DNA of 64,000 nucleotides, from contig NZ_JAMXMX010000005.1 in NCBI RefSeq assembly GCF_024055725.1, positions 248,001 to 312,000 on the forward strand, written 5' to 3'. This stretch comes from Actinoallomurus spadix (lineage in GTDB: Bacteria > Actinomycetota > Actinomycetes > Streptosporangiales > Streptosporangiaceae). Every line of letters begins with the position of its first letter. The stretch's first letter is position 1. The translations under genes and the position numbers were made by a program. Below are positions 25,850 through 35,344 of this stretch, piece after piece. The notes under the pieces are model-generated. The model made no database searches. It was not told the origin of the DNA and was given only the letters and a program-made list of their open reading frames with translations.

Positions 25850-26813
25850 CATTCGAGAGGTCTCTGCGCTGCTGGAGGAGGGCGACCCGTCGGCGGCGGT
25901 GATGGCGATGGGCCGCCGCCGTCTGCACGAGCTGATCCGTCAGGAACCGGCCGGCGCCCTCCGCGCGGTCCCGAGCGCGGTCCCGGGCGGCCGGACGAGG
26001 CGGGGGCGCCGCCGGCTCCGCTGGGCGCTGCCCGGGCTCGGCCTGGTCGCCGCCGGAACGGCCGCCGCGATCGCCCTCACGTCGACGTCGGCTCCGCCGG
26101 ACCGATCGCGCCCCCGCCCGACGCAGACGTCCCAGCGGCTGTCGGGCCGGGAAGTACTGCTGGCCGCCGCGTCGAGCGCGGAGACCGAACCGGCGACGAC
26201 CGGGAGATACTGGCACGTCCGATCGGTACGCATGATCTTCGCGGGCGGCCCGCCCGTGGGCAACGTGATAGAGATCTGGGCCGCCAAGGACGGCTGGTGG
26301 TACGAAGGCGATGCCACTCTGGAGGGCCGCGGCCTGGGGTTGATGAAGCACAAGAACAAGGACGGCAGGTCGTTCGAGCTGATAGATCACACGCTGTCCT
26401 TCGACGAGCTCCAGCGGCTGCCGGCCGACCCGCGGCGGCTCACCGCTTGGGCGCTCTCGTACGCCCACAAGATCAATCCGCACTGGCGGAAGAAGGACAT
26501 GGAGGATTCGGCCACCAGCACGCTGAGCGCGCTGCTGTACGCGGTCCCCGTGTCTCCCAAGGTGCGAGCGGCCGCCTTCCGGGCGCTCGCCCGGCGACCC
26601 GACGTCACGAGCGAGGGCCCCGTCAAGGACGCTCGGGGACGTATCGGGCAAGGAGTCACGATCGGAGGAGCGTTCCACCTGATCATCGATCCGAAGACCG
26701 CCTTCGTCCTGCAGGAGACGGCGGGGACGGTGAAGGGTCCAAAGCGGGCCTCGACGCTCTACTACGAGGTCGGCTGGACCAACGCCGCACCGCACGTGCC
26801 CGGCCCTGCCTGA
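25842..26813 (+). CDS. CU044_5270-family membrane protein, probable sigma-factor partner
   Basis: The 323-aa protein has a short cytosolic N-terminus (DDIREVSALLEEGDPS), an arginine-rich stretch, one transmembrane helix (about residues 64-82, LPGLGLVAAGTAAAIALTS) and an extracellular domain of about 230 residues. The layout is that of actinobacterial CU044_5270 proteins encoded after ECF sigma genes, thought to act like anti-sigma or sensor proteins, although no ZAS zinc motif is visible. It is translationally coupled to the sigma gene. Confidence 0.82.
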   Translation: MDDIREVSALLEEGDPSAAVMAMGRRRLHELIRQEPAGALRAVPSAVPGGRTRRGRRRLRWALPGLGLVAAGTAAAIALTSTSAPPDRSRPRPTQTSQRLSGREVLLAAASSAETEPATTGRYWHVRSVRMIFAGGPPVGNVIEIWAAKDGWWYEGDATLEGRGLGLMKHKNKDGRSFELIDHTLSFDELQRLPADPRRLTAWALSYAHKINPHWRKKDMEDSATSTLSALLYAVPVSPKVRAAAFRALARRPDVTSEGPVKDARGRIGQGVTIGGAFHLIIDPKTAFVLQETAGTVKGPKRASTLYYEVGWTNAAPHVPGPA

Positions 26814-26856
26814 TCCGCCGGCTAGGACGTCCCGTGGCGATGACCGTCCAGAACAC

Positions 26857-26896
26857 GGCGGCCGGGGTGCCCCACTCGTGGGGTGCCCCGGCCGCC
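26857..26896. terminator. Bidirectional terminator between convergent genes
   Basis: Arms of 18 bp (26857-26874 and 26879-26896), with a 2-bp internal mismatch and a 4-nt loop, form a very stable hairpin. It lies between the end of the CU044 gene (+) and the end of aceE (-), so it can serve both. Confidence 0.75.
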
Positions 26897-26910
26897 GGGT
26901 TCTCGGTATC

Positions 26911-29697
26911 TCAGCCGGCGGTCATGCCGCCGGTCTCGCTCTCCGGCGGGGTCTTCCCGGCGCCGACGACGACCTCGGCGCCCGCGCCGAGCTGGTAGCG
27001 GTCGATGGCCTTCTGCAGGAGCTCCTGCTTGATCTCGCCGCGCCGGGCGAGCCGGGTCAGCACGGCGAGGGTGATGGACGCCGCGTCGACGTGGAAGAAG
27101 CGGCGGGCGGCGGCGCGGGTGTCGGAGAAGCCGAATCCGTCGGTGCCCAGCGAGGACCAGTCGCCCGGCACCCACGGCGCGATCTGGTCCGGGACCGCGC
27201 GCATGAAGTCGCTCACCGCGACGACCGGGCCGGGCTGGCCGTCGAGCGTGCGGGTGACGTACGGGACGCGCTGCTCGCCGTCGGGGTTCAGGAGGTTCCA
27301 CTCGTCGCAGGCGACGGCCTCACGGCGCAGCTCCGTCCACGACGTGGCCGACCAGACGTCGGCGGCGACGCCCCACTCCTCGGCGAGCATCCGCTGGGCC
27401 TCCAGGGCCCACCGGACGCCGACGCCGGAGGCGAGGATCTGCGCGCCCGGCGCCTCGCCCTCGACCTGCGGCGCCTCGGCGTAGCGGTACAGGCCCTTGA
27501 GCAGGCCGCCGACGTCGAGGTCGGCGGGCTCGGCGGGCTGCTGGTACGGCTCGTTGTAGACGGTGAGGTAGTAGAAGACGTCCTCGCCGTCGGGGTGCTC
27601 CTCACTGGAGCCGTACATGCGCCGCAGCGCGTCCTTGATGATGTGGGCCAGCTCGAACGCCCAGGCCGGGTCGTAGTAGACGCACGCCGGGTTGGTCGCG
27701 GCGAGCAACGGCGAGTGGCCGTCGTTGTGCTGCAGGCCCTCGCCGGTGAGGGTGGTGCGGCCGGCGGTGGCGCCGAGCAGGAAGCCGCGGCTCATCTGGT
27801 CGCCCATCGCCCAGATGCTGTCACCGGTGCGCTGGAACCCGAACATCGAGTAGAAGATGTAGACGGGGATCATGTGCACGCCGTGCGTGGCGTACGCCGT
27901 GCCGGCCGCGATGGCGGAGCCGACGGCGCCCGCCTCGCTGATGCCCTCGTGCAGCATCTGGCCCTGCTCGGACTCCTTGTAGGACAGCAGCAGCTTGCGG
28001 TCGACGGCCTCGTACGTCTGCCCGTGCGGCGAGTAGATCTTCGCCGAGGGGAAGAGCGAGTCCATGCCGAACGTGCGGTACTCGTCCGGGGCGATCGGCA
28101 CGAACCGGGCGCCGATGTTCTCGTCCTTGATCAGGTCCTTGAGCAGCCGGACGAACGCCATCGTCGTGGCGACGTTCTGCTTGCCGGAGCCCTTCTTCAG
28201 CTCGGCGTAGACGGGGTCCCCGGGCAGCTTGAGGGCCTTCGCCCGGTTGAGCCGCTTGGGCAGGTAGCCGCCGAGGGCCATGCGCCGCTCGCGCATGTAC
28301 TGCACCTCGTCGGAGTTCTCGCCCGGGTGGTAGTACGGCGGCAGGTCCGCCTCGAGGGCCGAGTCGGGGATGTCGAGGTAGAGCCGGTCGCGGAACTCCT
28401 TCAGCTCGGCCTTGGTGAGCTTCTTCATCTGGTGCGTGGCGTTGCGCGCCTCGAAGTCCGGCCCGAGCGTCCACCCCTTGATCGTGTGGGTGAGGATGAC
28501 GGTGGGCTGGCCGACGTGCTCGCGGGCGGCCTTGAACGCGGCGTACAACTTGCGATAGTCGTGTCCGCCGCGCGACAGCTTGCGGATGTCGTCGTCGGAC
28601 ATGTGCTCGACCATCTTGCGCAGCCGCGGGTCGTCGCCGAAGAAGTGCTCGCGGATGTACTCGCCGGTCTCGACGGTGTAGGTCTGGAACTGGCCGTCGG
28701 GGGTGGTGTTCATCTTGTTGACGAGCACGCCGTCGACGTCCTGGGCGAGCAGCGGGTCCCAGTCGCGGCCCCAGATGACCTTGATGACGTTCCAGCCGGC
28801 GCCGCGGAAGTACGACTCCAGTTCCTGGATGATCTTGCCGTTGCCGCGGACCGGCCCGTCGAGCTGCTGCAGGTTGCAGTTGATGACGAAGGTGAGGTTG
28901 TCGAGCTCCTCGCGGGCGGCGAGGCCGATCGCGCCGAGCGACTCCGGCTCGCCCATCTCGCCGTCGCCGAGGAACGCCCACACGTGCGACCGGGAGGTGT
29001 CCTTGATCTTCCGGTTGTAGAGGTAGCGGTTGAACCGGGCCTGGTAGATCGAGTTGATCGCGGTGAGGCCCATGGACACCGTGGGGAACTCCCAGAAGTC
29101 CGGCATCAGCCGCGGGTGCGGGTAGGACGACAGCCCGCCGCCCGGGTGGGAGATCTCCTGGCGGAACCCGTCGAGCTTGTCCTGGGGCAGCCGGCCCTCG
29201 AGGAACGCGCGGGCGTAGATGCCGGGCGCGGCGTGGCCCTGGATGAAGACCTGGTCGCCGGACTCGCCGTGGTCCTTGCCGCGGAAGAAGTGGTTGAACC
29301 CGACCTCGTACAGCGACGCGGCGGAGGCGTAGGTCGCGATGTGGCCGCCGACCGACAGTTCGGGGCGGTTCGCCCGCGAGACCATGATCGCGGCGTTCCA
29401 CCGGATATAGGCGCGGATGCGGCGCTCGACGTACTCGTCGCCGGGGAACCAGGGCTCGCGCTCCGGCGGGATGGTGTTGATGTAGTCCGTGCTGCGCAGG
29501 CCGGGCACGCCGACCTGCTGCTCGCGGGCCCGTTCCAGGAGCCGCAGCATGAGGTAGCGGGCGCGCGAGCGGCCCTCGGTCTTGATGACCGTGTCGAGCG
29601 ACTCCAGCCACTCCCGGGTCTCATCGGGGTCGATGTCCGGAAGCTGACTGGGGAGGCCGTCGCTGATGATCGAAAAGCGCTGGCGTCCGGAAGCCAC
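26911..29697 (-). CDS. aceE: Pyruvate dehydrogenase E1 component, homodimeric
   Basis: The 928-aa enzyme decarboxylates pyruvate with thiamine diphosphate and acetylates the E2 lipoyl group, feeding acetyl-CoA to the TCA cycle and lipid synthesis. It matches AceE over its full expected length. N-terminal blocks are [17 protein letters not shown] and STDYINTI; the TPP/Mg motif is [11 protein letters not shown]...NLTFVINCN; a transketolase-like pyrimidine domain and a C-terminal domain follow. GTG 29697 has GAAGGGGA just upstream. It is a single gene, with E2/E3 encoded elsewhere. Confidence 0.97.
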   Translation of the reverse strand: MASGRQRFSIISDGLPSQLPDIDPDETREWLESLDTVIKTEGRSRARYLMLRLLERAREQQVGVPGLRSTDYINTIPPEREPWFPGDEYVERRIRAYIRWNAAIMVSRANRPELSVGGHIATYASAASLYEVGFNHFFRGKDHGESGDQVFIQGHAAPGIYARAFLEGRLPQDKLDGFRQEISHPGGGLSSYPHPRLMPDFWEFPTVSMGLTAINSIYQARFNRYLYNRKIKDTSRSHVWAFLGDGEMGEPESLGAIGLAAREELDNLTFVINCNLQQLDGPVRGNGKIIQELESYFRGAGWNVIKVIWGRDWDPLLAQDVDGVLVNKMNTTPDGQFQTYTVETGEYIREHFFGDDPRLRKMVEHMSDDDIRKLSRGGHDYRKLYAAFKAAREHVGQPTVILTHTIKGWTLGPDFEARNATHQMKKLTKAELKEFRDRLYLDIPDSALEADLPPYYHPGENSDEVQYMRERRMALGGYLPKRLNRAKALKLPGDPVYAELKKGSGKQNVATTMAFVRLLKDLIKDENIGARFVPIAPDEYRTFGMDSLFPSAKIYSPHGQTYEAVDRKLLLSYKESEQGQMLHEGISEAGAVGSAIAAGTAYATHGVHMIPVYIFYSMFGFQRTGDSIWAMGDQMSRGFLLGATAGRTTLTGEGLQHNDGHSPLLAATNPACVYYDPAWAFELAHIIKDALRRMYGSSEEHPDGEDVFYYLTVYNEPYQQPAEPADLDVGGLLKGLYRYAEAPQVEGEAPGAQILASGVGVRWALEAQRMLAEEWGVAADVWSATSWTELRREAVACDEWNLLNPDGEQRVPYVTRTLDGQPGPVVAVSDFMRAVPDQIAPWVPGDWSSLGTDGFGFSDTRAAARRFFHVDAASITLAVLTRLARRGEIKQELLQKAIDRYQLGAGAEVVVGAGKTPPESETGGMTAG

Positions 29698-29896
29698 GGG
29701 TTCCCCTTCGCTTCGTGCCCACCCAGGTCAGGTGATGGATCGTTGTTGTCCCGACCATCGTCGTACGTCGGAACCGTTAACGCATCTCTACCACCCGGTA
29801 ACCGGTCGGTACGGCTTCCCATCGGCCTCGGAGCGTACGAGGCTGTGTGGAGAGCCACCGCTCAGGGGATACCCGCGGTCGGGAGGTGAAACGAGG

Positions 29897-30082
29897 ATGG
29901 AAGCGGCCGTTGGTGACCGGTTGCACGTCCACGGGAACACCGTCGGGCAGGCCGACCGGACCGGAAAGATCATTGAGGTACGCGGCATCTCCGGAGGACC
30001 GCCGTACCTCGTCCGCTTCGACGATGGGCACACGGGCCTGGTCTACCCGGGGCCGGATGCCGTGGTCGAACCGGAAGAGTAG
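29897..30082 (+). CDS. DUF1918 domain protein
   Basis: This 61-aa protein is almost entirely one DUF1918 domain: VGDRLHVHGNTVGQADRTG, IIEVRGISGGPPYLVRFDDG and HTGLVYPGPDAVV. The family is small, beta-rich, found in actinobacteria and of unknown role. ATG 29897 follows GAGG. It diverges from aceE across about 200 bp and may share a transcript with the YjbQ gene that follows 13 bp later. Confidence 0.88.
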   Translation: MEAAVGDRLHVHGNTVGQADRTGKIIEVRGISGGPPYLVRFDDGHTGLVYPGPDAVVEPEE

Positions 30083-30095
30083 ACATGTACGCATG

Positions 30096-30506
30096 ATGAG
30101 CAAAGTGATTACCGTGGCCACCGGGAGCAAGGAGGCCGTGCACGACATCACGGGCGAATGCCTCAGATTCCTGCGCGACATCGGGGCGTCGGATGGTTTG
30201 CTCAACCTCTTCGTTCCGCACGCGACCGCCGGCATCGCACTCATAGAGCTCGGCTCCGGCAGCGATCAGGATCTCTTGTCCGCGTTGGGCGAATTGCTGC
30301 CGGCCGACGACCGGTGGGAACACGCGCACGGATCCCGTGGCCACGGTCGCTCTCACGTGATGCCGGCGTTCATCGCGCCGTACGCCACGATCCCCGTGAT
30401 CGACGGGAAACCCGCGCTCGGCACCTGGCAATCGGTGGCTGTGGTCGACCTCAACGTGGACAATGTCGTGCGCAAGGTGCGACTCAGCTTCATCAGCGGG
30501 AGTTGA
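30096..30506 (+). CDS. YjbQ / UPF0047 family protein
   Basis: This 136-aa protein has the family pattern: VHDITGECLRFLR, LLNLFVPHATAGIALIELGSG, HGRSHVMPAFIAP and GTWQSVAVVDLN. Family members form trimers with a conserved metal-binding His/Asp cluster and show weak thiamine-phosphate-synthase activity; the true role is unclear. Adjacent ATGs at 30093 and 30096 are possible, and the ribosome-binding site is weak. Confidence 0.88.
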   Translation: MSKVITVATGSKEAVHDITGECLRFLRDIGASDGLLNLFVPHATAGIALIELGSGSDQDLLSALGELLPADDRWEHAHGSRGHGRSHVMPAFIAPYATIPVIDGKPALGTWQSVAVVDLNVDNVVRKVRLSFISGS

Positions 30507-30661
30507 GAGAAGTGGCCGGGTTCGCTCACTTGCGGGTCAGACACTTGCGCACGGGGTGGTCCGCCGTGTGAACTGTCCGGCAATGCCGCACCCGGAGGGG
30601 CGGGCGGTAAACAACATGGGCATGTTTGACAATCGCGGCCCACAACACAGGGAGGACGTTC

Positions 30662-31084
30662 GTGAGCGCGACCGCGGGTCAGGCGCAGAGCAGCCTGGCC
30701 GAACGGCTCGGCATCAAGCCGAACCAGGTGGTGCAGGAGATCGGCTACGACGCCGACACCGACGAGGAGCTGCGCAGCTCCATCGAGTCGGTCTCGGGTA
30801 ACGAGCTGGTCGACGAGGAATACGACGAGGTCGTCGACGTCGTGCTGCTCTGGTGGCGTGAGGACGACGGCGATCTGTTCGACGCCTTGTCCGACGCACT
30901 CACCGCACTGGCGGACGGCGGCCACATCTGGCTGCTCACGCCGAAGGCGGGGCGCGAGGGCCACGTCGAGCCGAGCGACATCCTGGAGGCCGCCCAGACG
31001 GCCGGGCTGTCGCAGACGAGCAGCATCAGCGCGGCCCGTGAGTGGTCGGGCACGCGCCTGGTGACGCCCAAGGCGCGGCGTTGA
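30662..31084 (+). CDS. DUF3052 family protein
   Basis: This 140-aa acidic protein matches DUF3052, an actinobacterial family: RLGIKPNQVVQEIGYDADTDEELR, VVDVVLLWWREDDGDL and HIWLLTPKAGREGHVEPSDI. The role is unknown; it commonly lies near aceE and a peroxiredoxin, as here. GTG 30662 has GGGAGG 6 nt before it; the ATG-like codon at 30626 has no site. Confidence 0.9.
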   Translation: MSATAGQAQSSLAERLGIKPNQVVQEIGYDADTDEELRSSIESVSGNELVDEEYDEVVDVVLLWWREDDGDLFDALSDALTALADGGHIWLLTPKAGREGHVEPSDILEAAQTAGLSQTSSISAAREWSGTRLVTPKARR

Positions 31085-31227
31085 CCTTCACCGCCGAGGC
31101 GCGGACCGTACGAGGAGGGGACTGACCGGCATGTGAGACGTGCCGGCCCCGGGGGCTCTCTCGATCCGTCGGAACGACGGGTGGCAGACTGACGTACGGC
31201 CAGACTCGGTGAGGAAGGGTGCTACCC

Positions 31228-31689
31228 ATGACGGTTGAGGTCGGCGACGCCGCACCGGACTTCGAGCTGAAGGACCAGCACGGCGCTCCCGTGCGCCTGT
31301 CGGACTTCCGGGGGAAGAAGACCGTCGTCCTGGTCTTCTACCCGCTGGCGTTCAGCGGCGTGTGCACGGGCGAGCTGTGCGCGATCCGCGACGAGCTGCC
31401 CACGCTGGGCGGCGACGACGTGCAGGTCCTGGCGGTCTCGGTGGACTCGATGTTCTCGCACCGGGCGTGGGCCGACCAGGAGGGCTACGAGTTCCCGCTG
31501 CTGTCGGACTTCTGGCCGCACGGCGCGGTGGCGAGGTCCTACGGGATCTTCGACGAGGACAGGGGCGTCGCGACACGCGGCACCTACATCATCGACAAGT
31601 CCGGTGTCGTGCGGTGGAAGGTGGAGAACGCCATCCCCGACGCCCGTGACCTCGACGAGTACCGCAAGGCGCTCGCCGACATCTCCTAG
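31228..31689 (+). CDS. AhpE-like peroxiredoxin with C-x4-C pair
   Basis: The 153-aa thiol peroxidase reduces hydrogen peroxide and organic or peroxynitrite substrates. The active-site block YPLAFSGVCTGELC carries the peroxidatic Cys46, and PLLSDFWPHGAVARSYG is the AhpE hallmark. Mycobacterial AhpE is a one-Cys enzyme, but here Cys51 sits five residues on, the position of the resolving Cys in PrxQ/BCP enzymes. ATG 31228 is preceded by GAGGAAGG. Confidence 0.92.
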   Translation: MTVEVGDAAPDFELKDQHGAPVRLSDFRGKKTVVLVFYPLAFSGVCTGELCAIRDELPTLGGDDVQVLAVSVDSMFSHRAWADQEGYEFPLLSDFWPHGAVARSYGIFDEDRGVATRGTYIIDKSGVVRWKVENAIPDARDLDEYRKALADIS

Positions 31690-31741
31690 TTCCTGTGGCC
31701 GGGCCCGCGCGGGCCCGGTCCCGGATCCCACCGGAGGCGCC

Positions 31742-32071
31742 ATGCCCTGCTACCGCTGCGGGGCCCGGCAGACGGACCCGGACCACGGCCCCAGTCCCTG
31801 GCGGCGTGGCGTCCGTTCGGACCGGCAGGTGCTGGTCTGCCCCGACTGCCAGCACGGCCGGGACTGGACCGCGGACCTCGATCACTGCACGTCCTGCGGG
31901 GCCACCGCGCTGGTGTGCCGTCTCGGCGAGGTCGAATGCCGTACCTGCGGGCGCGTACGGGCCACCGAGCGGATGGCCGAGCCACCGGCGCCCTCCGACG
32001 GTTCGGGGTTGTCGGAGGAGGTCGCCGCCGCGCTCAGCCGCGTGCTGGGCGGCGACGGCCTCGCCACCTGA
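31742..32071 (+). CDS. Multi-zinc-ribbon small protein
   Basis: This 109-aa protein has four CxxC knuckles, CYRC, CPDC, CTSC and CRTC, enough for two zinc ribbons in the first 80 residues, followed by a short helix (LSEEVAAALSRVL). It may bind nucleic acid or a protein partner; I do not know the family. ATG 31742 has GGAGG 5 nt before it. It follows the peroxiredoxin by 52 bp on the same strand. Confidence 0.75.
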   Translation: MPCYRCGARQTDPDHGPSPWRRGVRSDRQVLVCPDCQHGRDWTADLDHCTSCGATALVCRLGEVECRTCGRVRATERMAEPPAPSDGSGLSEEVAAALSRVLGGDGLAT

Positions 32072-32161
32072 GCCGACCAATTCCGGCGGAATGTGACCAA
32101 GACCCTAATGCTCCCCAATTAACGGAATGTCAACCCACGGTGTGACATGATCCTTCACGCT

Positions 32162-32182
32162 CCTGCGACGGGCGCTCGCAGG
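32162..32182. promoter_or_regulatory. Inverted repeat in the PIG-L leader
   Basis: CCTGCGA at 32162 and TCGCAGG at 32176 are perfect 7-bp arms spaced by 7 nt, ending 17 bp before the GTG. It may be an operator or leader hairpin. The upstream 32080-32150 is A+T-rich and probably holds the promoter. Confidence 0.35.
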
Positions 32183-32199
32183 GCTGAAGGGGAGCGAGC

Positions 32200-34311
32200 G
32201 TGGCGGGACGCCCTGCGCGGACGATCGCCGGCCTGGCGGCCGCGGCGACATGTGCCGGACTTCTCGGACTCACCGGCCCGGCACGGGCCGCCGGGCAGCA
32301 GGCCCTCCCGGTCCAGGCCGGATTCGTCCAGGTCGTCGCCCACCCCGACGACGACCTGCTGTTCATGTCGCCGGACCTGGCCAACGACATCCGGCGCGGG
32401 GAAGCCGTCACGACGGTCGTGCTCAGCGCCGGCGAAGGCCACGCCGGGATGGGGGACGCCCACGACCCCCTCGCCTATGTCGCGCAACGCCGCCAGGGAC
32501 TGCACTCGGCGTACGCCGCCATGGCCGGGGTCACCGACGGCTGGCGGGTCGAGACCGTCCGTTCCGGGCGGGTGAACATCGAAGTTCACACGCTGACGGC
32601 GCGCCCGAACATCCACCTGGCGTTCCTCAGCCTTCCCGACGGCCGTGACCCGCGCGTCCACGTCGGCAGGCGGGCGATCGCGCAGCTGCGGGCGGACCGC
32701 CGCTCGGCCAAGTGCTCGCCGACCGTGACGCCGCCGCTGTCGCCGTACGCCCACTGCTACACCCACGCCGACGTCGTCCGCGCCCTCGTGACCCTGTTCA
32801 CGCTCTACCGCCCCACGGTCGTACGGACGCAGGACCCCTCTCCCGACCGGCGCTACACCACTGACCACACCGACCACAGGGCGACGGCCCAGTTCGCGAC
32901 CGAGGCGGTCGCCGCGTACGGCCGGCCCGTGGCCCAGGTCGACTACCGCGACTACAACCTCGGCGACACGCCGGTCAACCTCCGCCGGACCGAGTCGGCC
33001 GCCAAGCAGCGCGTCTTCGCCGACTACCGCGCCAACGACTACCGGATCAACCCCGAGGCCCGGAACTTCGCCTCCTGGCAGCTCCGCATGCGCTACCGGT
33101 GGCCCCGGGGAGCCTCCTGGACGACCCGCGCCGCAGGCGGACGGCTCCAGGCATTCGCCGTCCTGTCCGGCCGGCTGTACACGTGGTGGCAGACGCCCAC
33201 CGGCTGGTCCGGCCCGGCGTCACTCGGCGGCAGCGGCCTCGCGCCCTCCCTCACCACCGCCGGCGGCCAGGTCTTCGCCCGCCGCGGCGGCGATCTCGTC
33301 GCCGCCCGCCCCCGCTACGCCGGCGGGCGATGGACGGCGACCTGGACCGACCTCGGCCCCGCGACGGGCACCCCCCTCGCCGTGCCCGGCCGCACCGGCC
33401 GCCCCGCCGTGTTCGTCCGCGACGCCAAGGGCGGCGTCAGCGTGAAGTGTCAGGCCACCGACGGCTCGTGGACCCCGTGGCGGCAGCTGCGCGTCCCCGC
33501 TCCAAAGACCGCTCACCGGCGCGCCGCGAAACCCTCCTCCCCCAGGCCCCGGCCGACCGCCCCGAGCCGTACCCCGTCGGTGTCGCCCACCCCGAGCACG
33601 ACCCCCACCCCGAGCGCCACGCCGTCGGCACGACCGCCCGCCCTGCCGCCTCTGCCGCTGCCCCTGCCCCGCAAGAGCGGCACCCCGACCCCGAGCACCA
33701 CGCCGGCGACCCCGCGCACGACGCCGCGCGGCACCGCCTCCCCTCGGCCGACCACCACCCCGTCGCCGGGGAAGAAGGCCACCCGGGCGCCCGCCCGCAA
33801 ACGTCCCCGGGTGATCCCGCCCGCCCGGGACGTCCAGGACGGCATGGACGCCGTCGGCGGCAGCGCCGGAATCGAGCTGTTCGCCCCGACCCGCACCCAG
33901 GTGCTGCAGTGGCGGCAGGGCCAGGGCTGCTCGTTCGCGTACGCGGGCGCGGTCCCTGGCGTACGGCCGAACGGCCCCGTCACCGCGACCCGCGACGCCG
34001 GCGGCAACCCGACCCTCGTGTACGAGGAGGCCGATTCGACGGCGATCCGCCAGGCCAAGGAGACCGGCCGCGCGTGGAGCGGCCCCGCGACCCCGCTGCG
34101 GGCGGTGTTCCACGAGACCGGCGAGGCCCCGGTACCGACCGGCAGCCGCGTCCCGCCGCCCGCCCTGCCCCTTCCGGCGATCGGCGTCCCCATGGTCGCC
34201 ACCGACGGGACCGGCCGGGTGTACGCTCTGGCGCTGGCCGAGGACGGCCGCCTGTACGTCTCCTCGCGCGGCCCCGCCGGCATCTACGGCCCCTGGAGCC
34301 CCGCGGCCTGA
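32200..34311 (+). CDS. Secreted PIG-L family deacetylase with beta-propeller-like domain
   Basis: The 703-aa protein has a Sec signal (about residues 1-31, ending ARA). A zinc-dependent LmbE/PIG-L N-deacetylase domain (about 40-290) shows VVAHPDDDLLF and the His of the TDHTDHRAT region. Beta-rich repeats reminiscent of a carbohydrate-binding propeller (about 300-430) follow, then a long Pro/Thr/Ser linker (about 435-545) and a second beta-rich portion. It probably removes acetyl groups from sugars in the envelope or environment. GTG 32200 follows GGGGAG. Confidence 0.85.
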   Translation: MAGRPARTIAGLAAAATCAGLLGLTGPARAAGQQALPVQAGFVQVVAHPDDDLLFMSPDLANDIRRGEAVTTVVLSAGEGHAGMGDAHDPLAYVAQRRQGLHSAYAAMAGVTDGWRVETVRSGRVNIEVHTLTARPNIHLAFLSLPDGRDPRVHVGRRAIAQLRADRRSAKCSPTVTPPLSPYAHCYTHADVVRALVTLFTLYRPTVVRTQDPSPDRRYTTDHTDHRATAQFATEAVAAYGRPVAQVDYRDYNLGDTPVNLRRTESAAKQRVFADYRANDYRINPEARNFASWQLRMRYRWPRGASWTTRAAGGRLQAFAVLSGRLYTWWQTPTGWSGPASLGGSGLAPSLTTAGGQVFARRGGDLVAARPRYAGGRWTATWTDLGPATGTPLAVPGRTGRPAVFVRDAKGGVSVKCQATDGSWTPWRQLRVPAPKTAHRRAAKPSSPRPRPTAPSRTPSVSPTPSTTPTPSATPSARPPALPPLPLPLPRKSGTPTPSTTPATPRTTPRGTASPRPTTTPSPGKKATRAPARKRPRVIPPARDVQDGMDAVGGSAGIELFAPTRTQVLQWRQGQGCSFAYAGAVPGVRPNGPVTATRDAGGNPTLVYEEADSTAIRQAKETGRAWSGPATPLRAVFHETGEAPVPTGSRVPPPALPLPAIGVPMVATDGTGRVYALALAEDGRLYVSSRGPAGIYGPWSPAA

Positions 34312-34375
34312 TTCCGTTTCGCGAGCAGGGGGAAGATCCCGGTAGGCTGTGGCGCGCCGGGTCCTTCCCGGCAGC

Positions 34376-34448
34376 GGGCGCATAGCTCAGTGGTTAGAGC
34401 ACTGGTCTTACAAACCAGGAGTCGCTGGTTCGAATCCAGCTGTGCCCA
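34376..34448 (+). tRNA. tRNA-Val (anticodon TAC)
   Basis: A complete cloverleaf is visible. The acceptor stem GGGCGCA (34376-34382) pairs with TGTGCCC (34441-34447). There is a D-arm, an anticodon stem CTGGT/ACCAG around loop CTTACAA giving anticodon TAC (Val, GUA), and a T-arm CTGG-TTCGAAT-CCAG. The discriminator base is A and CCA is not fully encoded. Confidence 0.95.
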
Positions 34449-34466
34449 CCTCGGCGATCATTCGAA

Positions 34467-34504
34467 AACGGCGTCTGACCTGCGATCACAGGTCAGGCGC
34501 CGTT
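34467..34504 (+). terminator. Terminator of tRNA-Val
   Basis: A 16-bp stem (34467-34482 with 34489-34504, one T-G wobble) with a 6-nt loop starts 19 bp after the tRNA. Confidence 0.75.
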
Positions 34505-34538
34505 CGCATGACGTCCGACCGTTGGAGCCGTGGAAGCG

Positions 34539-35297
34539 ATGACGCGCATCATCACCGTGGTCACTCCGGTGCATCCGCAGAATGCGCCATTCTTGCGTGA
34601 GGCGTACGAATCGATACGAGCCCAGGTGCTTCCGGCCGGCTGGGATTGGCAGTGGGTCGTCCAGGAGGACGGCGACAGCGGGCTGGTCGAGTCGGCGCTT
34701 CCCGAGGACCCGCGCATCAGTTTCGGCACCGTTCGGGCCAGTGGGCCGGCGGTGACCCGTACGACCGCGTTGGCCCGCGCCGCCGGAGAACTCATCCGCA
34801 ACCTCGACTCCGACGACCGCCTGCTTCCCGGCGCGCTCTTCCGGGACATCGAACTGCTGGCGGGCGCACCGGAGATCGACTGGACCGCGTCGCGCGCCCT
34901 CGACCTCCTCCCCGACGGATCGACGAGAGGCCACGAGGCGAACGACCTTCCGGAGGGCGTCATCGAGCGTGGTGCGGTCCTTCGCACCTGGGAGGAGCAG
35001 GGGTGGATCCTCCCGCTGGTGCCGGGCACCCTCTGCATGCGGCGTCGCCTCCTGCTCGCGCTCGGCGGGTGGATGGCGCTCGACACCTCCGAGGACACCG
35101 GGCTGGTCATCGCCGCGAACGCCGTGGCCGACGGGTACTTCATCGGCGAGCCGAGCATGCTCTACCGCCGGCACCCGCACCAGACCACCGCTCAGGAGTT
35201 CCACACCGACGCCCGCAGGAGGCAGCGCAAGCGCTCGCTCATCATCGAGCGAGCACAGGCGCTCGCCTCGCTCGGCAACGGACCTCTCCGGCCGTAG
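34539..35297 (+). CDS. Family 2 glycosyltransferase
   Basis: The 252-aa protein has a GT-A fold: IITVVTPVHPQNAPFLREAYESI, then the DXD-type motif LIRNLDSDDRLLPGAL (about residues 89-105) and an acceptor region with DTSEDTGLVIAANA. It has no transmembrane helix, so it is a cytosolic sugar transferase with unknown donor and acceptor. The strand of conserved GEPSMLYRRHPHQTT resembles capsule/teichoic-type enzymes. ATG 34539 is preferred over GTG 34530, which overlaps the ribosome-binding site. Confidence 0.85.
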   Translation: MTRIITVVTPVHPQNAPFLREAYESIRAQVLPAGWDWQWVVQEDGDSGLVESALPEDPRISFGTVRASGPAVTRTTALARAAGELIRNLDSDDRLLPGALFRDIELLAGAPEIDWTASRALDLLPDGSTRGHEANDLPEGVIERGAVLRTWEEQGWILPLVPGTLCMRRRLLLALGGWMALDTSEDTGLVIAANAVADGYFIGEPSMLYRRHPHQTTAQEFHTDARRRQRKRSLIIERAQALASLGNGPLRP

Positions 35298-35344
35298 TCG
35301 ACGTGCCGGCGGCGGCCCGTCCGCTCCGGCGTGACAGGTGCTGC

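Noticed and set aside
26878-29889. A 1003-codon open frame on the plus strand across aceE
   Set aside because: It is the antisense shadow of aceE; high G+C keeps stop codons rare. Its product is Val/Gly/Arg-rich without motifs, whereas the minus strand encodes a textbook AceE.
34349-34600. Short ORF over the tRNA-Val (SGRIAQWLEHWSYKPGVAGSNPAVPT)
   Set aside because: This peptide is the usual artefact of translating a tRNA gene.
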